From the NCBI RefSeq assembly GCF_052324685.1, contig NC_135212.1, positions 6,080,778-6,144,777 of the forward strand: a stretch of 64,000 bases of DNA, in the 5' to 3' direction. The DNA comes from Brachyhypopomus gauderio. Lineage: Eukaryota > Chordata > Actinopteri > Gymnotiformes > Hypopomidae. Shown here one piece after another: positions 14,510 through 26,114 of this stretch (its first letter is position 1; each line of letters begins with the position of its first letter). A model generated the notes under the pieces. That model saw nothing but the letters and a program-made list of their open reading frames with translations. It ran no database searches and was not told the origin of the DNA. The translations under genes were made by a program, and so were the position numbers.

Positions 14510-17500
14510 GTGTGAGAGAGAGCGAGAGAGTAGTTTATGTGGGAGTGTAGCCTGTGTGTGATGAAAACTGATGCACACATTCGTAAAAAAGAGCTACTCT
14601 TTCAAAACAAGGTCCCCCTCACATGCAGCTGGGCATCGGTGGATTATGTTGAAGAGACATTTCACTGGTTGTCTCAACAGTATTATCTTCACTGTTAAGG
14701 TGGTCTCGACCAAATATAAAAACAGCACTAGACTGTTCTGTCATGATTGCATTAATGTCCACTGTTTTGACTCTTCGTAGATTTCTCTCTGTGTGTTTCT
14801 TGTGAACTCCAAGGACATGCTTGACTCACACTGTCCTGACATTGGGATGAGAAGTGCGGTTGCTTGTTCTGCACGAGTGTAATCCTCCTCACCACCAGTG
14901 GGCCCTCTAGCACCACATCATGCATTTCAGCTTGTTTTTCTGAGCAACACAACCTTTGACCTTCTGCTTTTGACCACAGGAACACTGACTGTTAGATACA
15001 TTTGTGTGGTAGACCACTCTTCCAATCCAGCAGTGACACTGACACAAAAAAACAAAACACCAACTACATTGCTGTGTTTGACCAATCTTCACAAGCAAAA
15101 CAAAACCCTCCAACCAAACAAACAGACAAACTGTGCCTAATACCTAATCAACTGGAGCAAGTGCTCATCAGTGTTAATACTACTGTGGCAATGGTCCTCA
15201 CATGGGCTGGTGATGCTGGGAGACCGCAGGAGATCCTTACTGCCCCATCTGCGGTAGAAGCCCCCGACTCTAGGAGCCATACACCCAGTGTGTTACAGGT
15301 CTGTCATCATTGGGTTTGGGTTTTTGTACACCTAAACAGCACCTCCTGAGAGGAAAAGTGGGATGAGGGTAAGATTGCTGTTGGTCAGGACTGAATTAAA
15401 GTATCTCTAGGCCGATTCACATTTTGAACCTTTGATGTTCAAGTCTCAGATGGTTTGTTTACTTTTGCTGTTGTGAAAGTATACTGCAAAAATGACGCTT
15501 TTCAACCTCTCTGCTAGTTCTGATGCACGATCCTAATAGCTTGTCATTAATACACAACCGCTTCAACATTTCTACTTTTATGGCAACTTTTGAACAGATT
15601 GTGTTATGACAAAATAGTCTTTTATGCAGTCTTTAGCTCTGGCGGGATTGTAAACACAAATGCTCTCTGTGGTAAATAACATTTTGTAGCTCTGTAATTG
15701 ACAGAGTGTATTATTTGTGGTGGATGTTTGTAAGAGGGATGTAATACTGAACAGGTTCCCAGCAGAGGGTCCAGTGAGTTAGGCCCTGGAAAGTATCCAT
15801 TAGTCTTTAGTATAAGCGTTCCACGGGTATCCCTGGGAACACTGGTTAGCTTCCGAAAGAGAATGTTTTCACTGTTTGTACTAACCCCCTTCCCACGTCT
15901 GGTCTTTGTGATAAACCTTCAGGAAGTGCAGTTAATTTTAATGTATAAAAATAATTAGATTAAAATCCAAAAATCCTCCCTCTCTGCAGGTCCAAGACAA
16001 CTTTGATCGAATGGACTTCAACAGGATGTGCTGGACACTGTGTGCCAGGAAAAACCTCAACCGAAATCACCTGCTCATCTCTGATGAAGATGCCTTTAAG
16101 ATCTGGTGTATCTTCAACTTCCTGTCAGAGGAACGGTACCCCTTAATCATAGTTACAGAGGAGGTATGACATGGCACGCACGTGATTTGTGGGAATTTCT
16201 TCTCTTTTTTTTTGGGAAGGCCATTGAATATAATAAAAAACAAAACAAACAAAAACTGCACTTGATATCCTAAGAGGGTGAAAAACCGGTATGTTTGGAT
16301 GCAGAGTTGTTGATATCCACTTATTAAAAAGGATTTACACTGCATTATCTGGTAATCTTATATAGTATGGCACTCTGTTATATTCCTCAACAGTTTGCTG
16401 ATAAAAGGAACTAAGTGTCTTCCTGTAATACTCTGCAGAATGTACCCTGACTGTTTTCAGATCAGTAACTGTTTTTCAGTTAGGGAGGAATTAGGTGTGA
16501 TGGACTGAGCTCATTCTCTACGTTACTTCTGATCTCTTCAGGGTTATATGTACAACACTGAACACACATGTTCCTCTCACAGTGAACTCTTCTCAACGGT
16601 CATATTATTATATGTGGAGCAGTCATGGGCTGCTGGTTAGGGAGCCGGTCTTGTAAGGGTCATGGGTTTGATCCCTAGGCCATGACTGAAGTGCCCTTGA
16701 GCCAGGCCCTTAACCCCTACTGCAGTAAATGAGGAGGACTCATTCCAATTGGGGTGAAAATCACAATTGGCACTGTTGGCTACTACTTATTTAGAACTGA
16801 ACAGTTATTGTGCAAAACCTTGGCCTACAGTGTAAAACTGTATCTACCTTGGCCTACAGTGTAAAACTGTATCTACCTTGGCCTACAGTGTAACACTGTA
16901 TCTACCTTGGCCTACAGTGTAACACCGTATCTACCTTGGCCTACAGTGTAACACTGTATCTACCTTGGCCTACAGTGTAACACCGTATCTACCTTGGCCT
17001 ACAGTGTAACACCGTATCTACCTTGGCCTACAGTGTAACACTGTATCTACCTTGGCCTACAGCGTAACACTGTCTCAATGCCTGGGCTGGCATGCTGGTG
17101 TGGTGACCAGGCCTCCTTCTTTTGTTCCTCAGATAGAGTACTTCCTGCGCAAGCTCACAGAGGCGATGGGAGGCAGCTGGGTCGAGGAGAAGTTTGAGGA
17201 CTACAGGGCTCAGCTGAGCGGTGGGCAGCAGTGTCTGACAGCGTGGGAGCTGATCGAGCTGGTGGGCACGGGCCACTTCAGCAAGGGAATGGAACGCCAC
17301 ACGCTCTCCATGGGCATCAGCGAGGTCTTCCAGGAGCTCATTCTGGACGTGCTCAAGCAGGTGCCGGCTGCCACGATGATGGTTCATGGCCTTCTCTCCA
17401 AGTCCGTGTGTAAAGAGGAGCCGTGATGGCGATGGCCGCACGCCTCTCTCTGAGGACGAGACGGGCGTCGTTTTGTTGAAGCTGTTTGGTTTGTGCTTAA

Positions 17501-20500
17501 TTGAGTTTGGCATGGTGGGTGGTGCCATTCGGAAGTTTCTTCAAGCTAACCGAAGCCAAGAAAATCACGCAGAAGGTGAATGTTGAAAATAGTGATACAG
17601 CACTCGTATTATACAAATATGTTTATAATTTATTATACGCATATGAACTCTAGAATATAACATGAACATTTTGGCCCTTAAGCTTTTATCAGCGTGTTTA
17701 AGGGCCAAGACAATTGTTACAATTGCTGTCAGTCTATTTTCAACATTGGATCTTTCTTGTGAATTCAGTGTGTGTTATTTTATTTGTGTCTATTTTGCCT
17801 TAACTTTTACCCGCGTTCTACTGGTGACAAATTTTAGAATTTCATATGGATGGAAACAGGATGGCAATACCTGGACTCACAAACTGTTCCCAGAGAATAT
17901 GTGCCAGAATAGTTCCTCTGTATTATTATTAATCATGGTATGTCTGTGCTAAAATGCCTGGTCAGCTTGTATATGTTTGGATCAGGCAGGTGATGTCCTG
18001 GCTAGGTAGTGACCTCTCTGCAGAATGTACACTGACTGCTGGGTGACTGTGACAATCCATGTTCTGGAAAGGCAGATCGCATCAGTGGAGGTTACTGATG
18101 GCAGCGGTGATCTCTGCTGTGGGCTTGAGTCCGAGTGGGAACTGCTTGGTGCCGGATGTACTACCATGCACAGAAAACAGAACTGAGAGTTGCACTTGAA
18201 ATGAAGTCCCCGCAGTTGACCAATGACTTTCGAAGAGAAACGCATGGGTGGTTTAGTAATGCTTGTTCTATTTTTAGGGCTATATGATGAAAAAGGGCCA
18301 CAAGCGTAAGAACTGGACAGAGAGGTGGTTCGTGCTCCAGCCTAGCCTGATATCCTACTATGTGGGTGAAGACCTGGCAGAGAAAAAAGGAGATATACAT
18401 CTGGATGGGAACTGCTGTGTGGAGGCAAGGCACACGTTTCTATATGCCTCCTGGGTTGCATCGTGCAATGACGTAGCCTGAGGTTTCGGTTCACAGGATT
18501 TAGATGCCCTGGTGATATTTGGAGGTTTTAGACCCTGTATCCAATTTATGACTCTACATTTAATTGCAACCTAAACTTAATCCTAACTGCTACCCCTAAT
18601 TCAAAGACATATTTATAACCTTGAAGTAAGATTATTTGACCTGTTTATCTGACCAGTCATTCTTATTACAGGTCATTGCATCACAGATTTTTTTCCTTTT
18701 TTACAATCTGAACCCACAATGAACCATAAGGAACTATGTAAATAACATGGAGCCCAGCTTGGTTCATCCTGGTTCGTTTGGTTTAACACCTGTATTGTTA
18801 TGTAGTAACACATGCAGTAATTTAATCAGTGTGCTTCCTTTTCCTGCGTGATGCTGTGCTGATGAATCACCCAACTCACTTCTGCAGTCGTTACCGGACA
18901 AGGATGGGAAGAAGTGTCTCTTCTACATAAAATGTTCAGACAAAAGTTATGAGATCAGCGCCTCGGATAAAAAGAAGAAGCAGGAGTGGATTCAAGGTAG
19001 GAAAAGGCATCATGTTTTAGTCTGACGCACAGGGCATCTCTGTTCATGTTGCATTATACTTTCAGTATAAAATAACATACAGCCAGCTTGATTATCTGAA
19101 AATAATAAAATCTTTAAAGTTTAAATCGTTTTCTGTCTTTTCCCTTTTTCATTTTTCACTTTTTGACATTTTTGTCATTTTTGCTTTCTGTATTTCTTTT
19201 TCTCACGCTTGTTCACATGTTCTTTCTCTCCGTCTCATGTTCATTCCCCCCCAGCCATCCAGACGTGCGTCTCTCTGCTGAAGGTGGGCCGGGCCGGGCC
19301 ACATCGCGAGGCCCAGCTGAAGAGGCGAGAGCAGAGGCAGAGGCAGCAGGCGGAGCAGGAGCAGTTGGAGCTGCGTATGAAAGAGCTCCAGACCGCCAAC
19401 GAGAGCAAGCAGCGTGAGCTGGAGGCCATGAGGAAGGTGTGAGAGTCACTCACAACCCCTTTATTCAGATAGAGCCAGCAAGCCTCCAGTGAACACTAGA
19501 CTTAATTAATACCTAAAAAACAATTGTACCAGTTATTATCAATTTATTAATGTGTATTTTTGTTGTTCAATACACAAAGCAATGTATAAAGTACCTGAAT
19601 ACCGAAAGTACTTGTATAATGTACTTTATAGTACAAATGCAGGCATATACCCTCCCAAAGGCAGTGTTGACCTATGTTAACACTGTGTTATAACATGTTG
19701 ACCATGTTAATCAGTCATGAATGTATATTTCAACAGAAACTCTTTGGGGTTTCATCTTGGGGCCAATTGTAATTCATGAATGCAAATTTCTCAGAAACCT
19801 TCCACCATTGTCCCACTCGGCATATTCATTAGTTACGTTGTCAGCTGAAACCCCTAAACAAAAGTTTATTCTCTGACTGTTGAGATATTCATGAGACCAA
19901 TCAAGTGTCAGGTTATGCTAAGAGTGGTTTCACCCCCTCAGGATAGATGTGTATTACATTGGTGTGTGTGTGTATGTTTGTGGGTATATGTGTGTCTTTA
20001 GTAATGTGTGTGTGTATGTGTGTGTGTATGTGTGTGTGTGTGTGTGTGTGTGCGCAAGAGACTGAGTGTGTCTGCATGTGTGTGTGCACGTGAGAGACTG
20101 TGAGAGTGTCTGTGGGTGTGTGTATTGGGGAGATGGGTCTATTTCACTACCTCTCTTAACCCCACTTAACCTGTGTTTCCGGTCTGCTCTCATTATCTTG
20201 ATTACATTTTCAGATCAGTATGGAGTTTGATGAGCTAGCAGAAGTTTACAGACAGCAGCAGGCAAGCCAAGGCTAAGTGATTCGAGCACAAGGGCTGCAG
20301 ATTCAACCTAATATAGAATTTAGTGTTCAGTGTTTTTGCCATAGTGTGGCCAGACATGGACTTTAGGCCAGGCAATCCAGTATTTCAGCTCCCTGTCTTG
20401 TGTTTGGCAGAATGCCTGAACACACGCCTATTTAGCATCCTGCTGGACACCTGCTCTGCTGGACACCTGTCACTGGGCCACATGCATGTCAAAGCAAACA

Positions 20501-23500
20501 CCTTATAGCAAGTTGCCCCATACCTGCAGCCTACATGCTATTCAGTTGTGATTAAGTAAATCAGTACTTTCTATTACAGATGTCTAGATGACACTAGTTA
20601 GCTCTGTTAGCGAGGTGGAGAGGTTATGGTTTTAATTGTGTGTGTTGGTGTGGTATCTCTGTCCCTCATACAATCTTCTTTTGGGGGGTGCGATGATTTA
20701 GGGATTATTTAAGTGGCCACCCCATTTTAGCTGCATCAAATATGAGCTAATGCTGAAGAATTCTTTTTGTGTTGTTGTTAAGTGGGCTTGGGTCTGTTGT
20801 TCCCAGAACAGTAAGCCGTAGTGTTGATCTGTGCAGCTGTGACAGTAGTGCTATATAAACAACACTGTACCAGCTCAGATTCCTCAGTGCCAAGCCTGCT
20901 GGCTCCTGGACAGCCTTAAACACAACACAACGCTGGCAGAACGCAGCAGCACTGCTCTGCACACAGCGTGAAGTGGGACCAATCTCTTGACTCACCATGA
21001 CAACAAGTTCCCATTGTCTGAGGCCTGTGTGCCTGAGTCGTGGTGTGAATGGGGAGCAGGCTGCTGACGGGACTTCAGTGCCTGTCCCAGTGGCTCTGCA
21101 CTCAGGAACACGACAATGGAGCGTCCCCTGCCCTGCAGAGTCATGCTGGGGCACAATACCTGCCCTGTGTCACCGCTCTTCCACCTGAGACGTCTTTCTC
21201 TGGCCTGTGGGTCTGGGGACACGGCTCACATCGCTGTCCTCACCCTGACGTGCGCACTGGGTAGCACTGATGATGCGTATACTGGCATTGATTATGTTTA
21301 CGACGGCACTGATGATGTGTATAATGGCACTGATGATGTGTACGATGGCACTGATGATGCGTATACTGGCATTGATTATGTTAACGACGGCACTGATGAT
21401 GAGTATACTGGCACTGATGATGTGTATACTGGTAGTGATGATGTGTATACTGGCAGTGATGATGTTTACGATGGCACTGAAGATGCGTATACTGGCAGTG
21501 ATGATGTTTACGACGGCACTGAGGATGCGTATACTGGCAGTGATGATGTTTACAGTGGCACTGATGATGCGTATACTGGCATTGATTATGTTTACGACGG
21601 TACTGATGGTGCGTATACTGGCAGTGATGATGTTTACGATGGCACTGATTATGCGTATACGGGCAGTGATGATGTTTACAGTGGCACTGATGATGCGTAT
21701 ACTGGCATTGATTATGTTTACGACGGTACTGATGGTGCGTATACTGGCAGTGATGATGTTTACGATGGCACTGATGATGCGTATACTGGCAGTGATGATG
21801 TTTACGATGGCACTGATGATGCGTACACTGCCACTAATTATATATACGAAGATATGAATGATGCCATTCCTGATTGTAGCACTGGTTATTGTACAAGTTA
21901 CACTTTGCTGTGGTCAGTGAGGGAAGTGAATGTGGTTTTGATTTATGAAAAAGCGTTGTTCTTGATGGAGTGATGATGGTCTACAACGTTGTCTGTTTGT
22001 GCCCTGTAGATGTGATCTTTGGTGGAGAGCTGCTAGAGCCCCCATATAGCGGCCCGCGGGCCATCTATTTCTGGCCCGAAAGCTGTTTTGAAAAGTGTAT
22101 TTTTTTTTGTTTTTTGTTTTTCCAATTGCGCTATCCGCTCTTATTTTGAAATCGCGCACCGCGATCTCAAGACGATGCTGGGGATTGCCTCTATGGCAAC
22201 AACAAACAGGTAGCAGACGACAGTTTACGTTCGCCACCCCACCACGTTCGCCACGTTCGTATTTGAGTACCCCTGTGCTAGAGGCTTTGTGCGCATGGTG
22301 GTTGTCTTTTATTTCTCCAGAGAAGCAGAATGCTACACAGCTGAAAAGGTTCTTGTACTGGTTTACTAGGAACAATGGTTGGGTTTTAGGGCTAGCCAAG
22401 CTCACCATTAAATACTGGTAACTGCTGTGTTGTGCTGGGTAAATGGCTGGTATTGCTGTGTTGTGTGCTGGGTAAATGGCCGTTACTGCTGTGTTGTGTG
22501 CTGGGTAAATGGCTGGTATTGCTGTGTTGTGTGCTGGGTAAATGGCCATTACTGCTGTGTTGTGTGCTGTGTAAATGGCTGTAACTGCTGTGTTGTGTGC
22601 TGTGTAAATGGCTGTAACTGCTGTGTTGTGTGCTGGGTAAATGGCCATTACTGCTGTGTTGTGTGCTGGGTAAATGGCTGTAACTGCTGTGTTGTGTACT
22701 GGGTAAATGGCTGTAACTGCTGTGTTGTGTGCTGGGTAAATGGCTAGTATTGCTGTGTTGTGTACTGGGTAAATGGCTGTAACTTTTGTGTTGTGTGCTG
22801 GATAAATGGCTGTAACTCCTGTATTGTGTGCTGGGTAAATGGCCGTTACTACCGTGTTGTGTGCTGGGTGAATGTCATTGTTTCCTTCTCATTTCCTTCC
22901 TGAATTGCTAACGTTCTTAAGGCCTTTCTTAAGATGATGCACCCAGTTCCCTACAGTGTATTTATTTAGTGATGCCAGTCACTGTACTGCCATCTTATTT
23001 TAGTGTACTCATAGGTCAATGGACCTGTGAAGTTGAGCGTGGTGGTCTGATTCTCCTGTACAGTTGCACAGAGGAGCGAAGTTGAGCGTGGTGGTCTGAT
23101 TCTCCTGTACAGTTGCACAGAGGGGCGAAGTTGAGCGTGGTGGTCTGATTCTCCTGTACAGTTGCACAGAGGGGCGAAGTTGAGCGTGGTGGTCTGATTC
23201 TCCTGTACAGTTGCACAGAGGAGCGAAGTTGAGCGTGGTGGTCTGATTCTCCTGTACAGTTGCACAGAGGAGCGAAGTTGAGCGTGGTGGTCTGATTCTC
23301 CTGTACAGTTGCACAGAGGGGTGAAGTTGAGCATGGTGGTCTGATTCTCCTGTACAGTTGCACAGAGGAGCGAAGTTGAGCGTGGTGGTCTGATTCTCCT
23401 GTACAGTTGCACAGAGGGGTGAAGTTGAGCGTGGTGGTCTGATTCTCCTGTACAGTTGCACAGAGGGGTGAAGTTGAGCGTGGTGGTCTGATTCACCTGT

Positions 23501-25055
23501 ACAGTTGCACAGAGGGGTGAAGTTGAGCGTGGTGGTCTGATTCTCCTGTACAGTTGCACAGAGGGGTGAAGTTGAGCGTGGTGGTCTGATTCACCTGTAC
23601 AGTTGCACAGAGGGGTGATGTTGAGTGTGGTGGTCTGATTCTCCTGTCACTGTTGCTCAGAAACTCGAGGAAGCAGCAGCCAGCGCGGTGGAGGAGGAAC
23701 GTCGTCGTCTACAAACCCAGAACGAGCTGGAGGATCTTTACAGAGCCGAAATGGAGAAAGAGAGAATGGTACGTGCTCATTTGCATACTCTCATGCTACT
23801 GGTCTCCCTGGAGAATGCAGCTGGTGTATTTATATCCGTCTCTTCTTTGGTGTTTTTCCTTGGTGCACCACGTCATCCTGTCTCACTCAACACTAGTTTA
23901 GATTTGCTTTGTCAGTGGAAAGCTCCCATAAAACAGTGTTTCATTATGGGTCTGTGGTCACAGTACCATCACTGTGTCAACGCATCTTCACCAGTGACAC
24001 TATTTTAATGCATACTAGCCCGGCACTAATTCATATCTTTTAGGAAGTTCAGAACTTCTGTGTTTCGTTGTATTCCCTGTATTGGGGAAGTGCACACAGA
24101 CAAATAGATGTGATTAGAGACAGCTCTGTCTCGTTCACAGCATGTAAGTAATTCTAATATAAATAGGGGTGGGAGGTTAGTGTGCCGTGCATGGACACCC
24201 CAGGCCTGAGGAGGCTACCGGTGCTTTGTCAGCTTTGCAATGAAGTTGTTTTGAGGTTCCTGCTTGTTCTGGTTTCTCACACCTTTAGTCTCATCTCCAG
24301 GAAGCGACGTGCACACTGAGTGTTGTTCTGGTCAGCAAGACAGGTGACACTTCCTGACCCTGACCTCAACCCTGACCCTGAACACACAGTTCTTGTTCTG
24401 CATGTCTTGCTGAAATGCCATCCACTGACTTTGGTATTTATTGCTAAACTCAACAGTGGAGTTTAATTTCTCAGTAATTTTGTCAAAACATTGTGTCTTT
24501 TAATCATTTATTAAGAAGGTCTCATAATATGATAATGGCATGGTTTACTGAAGCTTTGGTCATCCACACCAATCTGCAGACATGCCTTTGATAGCTCTCT
24601 GGCGCTAGATCTAATACAGCCACTCATCAAGTTTTGACATGGGTGTTTGTACAGGCTTGTGATTCCTACATCGTTCCCTGAACACAGATGGAATTACCTA
24701 AGATAAATGAAAGCTGATGTACAGCAAAATCATAGATCTCACCCAATGAGTGTTGCAGTACAGATTAAAAATGACCAAAAACAACGGTCTAACTAATGGA
24801 GACACAAGGACTTGTACAATCTCTTATCTTTAGCATCTGCCTGGTCATTTGTGGCAGCAAACACCCAGTTCTTTAACGGATTGGAGAGGTGGCATTCAAA
24901 CCCAGACCTTGCCTCCTAATCCATCGCAGAGTGCCAGTGTAACCAGCTGACTGAGCGGTTATGGTACAGGGTTGACCACTTTGGTTCACACCAGACATCT
25001 AGGGAACGGGAAGGTGGAAACCGCATAGATCCCAGACCCTGAGAGACAGTGATTT

Positions 25056-25116
<61 letters not shown>

Positions 25117-25297
25117 TGTGTGTGTCAGGTACGGCTGCAGATGGAGGAGCAGGTGGCGCAGAAGTCGAGTGAGCTGGAGGTGTACCTGCAGCGCGTGCGG
25201 GAACTGGAGGATATGTACCACCGCCTGGAGGAGGCACTAGAGGACGAGAGGCAAGCGCGGCAGGACGAGGAGACCGTGCGCAAACTGCAGACCAGGT

Positions 25298-25365
<68 letters not shown>

Positions 25366-26069
25366 CAAGGCAGTGGTAGTTGACAGTGTACAACTGTGTA
25401 CAACTCATTTTGGATGTGGGCGGGGGCAGTAGTGATGTGACTGACACATGATGTGAGTCCGGGCTGTGGTGAAGTTCCGTTTCCCTGTCTGACCCACAGG
25501 GGCCCTGATGTGTTCCTTCCTTTGTGCTGACCTACTGACAGCTCAGCACTTCAACGCACACGCAATTCTCCCATACAAAAAATGCAAATTAACAAATAAA
25601 ATAATTATTAAAATAAATATACCTAGAAAAAAACAATGTAATTGAATCCTAATTAAAGAAAATAATTTAATATAAAATCATACAGATTCCCTAAAGTAGT
25701 GCTGTAATGTTTTTTTTCTTGCATACACTGAACTGCCAGTATGCACATACTCTATACCTGTATCTATTGGCCACTAGACCTTTATGTACTTTATGTGAAT
25801 CTTCCTTGTTCTCTGCTGAAAATATTAGCAAATGCTTTCGTAAAAATTTAGAAGTGCATTTTAGTCACCTTCTATGTGACTAAACACAGTGAAGTGAGTC
25901 TGATTTATATTCATGTAGCATTTCATTGCCTGTGGTGTAGGAGTTAGGTGCAAGTGTATACTGTCTCTCTAAATCAGGAGCTTACTGCCAGAACGCTGGG
26001 GCTCAGCATGTGTCTGCTGTCTGACGACACAACCCCTCACGTCTCCTCTGTGTGCAAGGGTGCCATCTC

Positions 26070-26114
<45 letters not shown>

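Noticed and set aside
21116..21973. 285-residue open frame rich in Asp, Tyr, Thr, Gly
   Set aside because: It is the reading of a 21-bp minisatellite in a SWAP70 intron; a second frame over the same DNA is also open, as expected for a 3-fold period.
22427..22747. Cys/Val/Trp-rich frame with CCVVCWVNG repeats
   Set aside because: 33-bp minisatellite, open on both strands, no start context or homologue.
22966..23559. 197-residue minus-strand frame of [21 protein letters not shown] repeats
   Set aside because: Produced by the 49-bp array; two further overlapping frames on the same strand are open too, as a 49-bp period cycles through all three frames.
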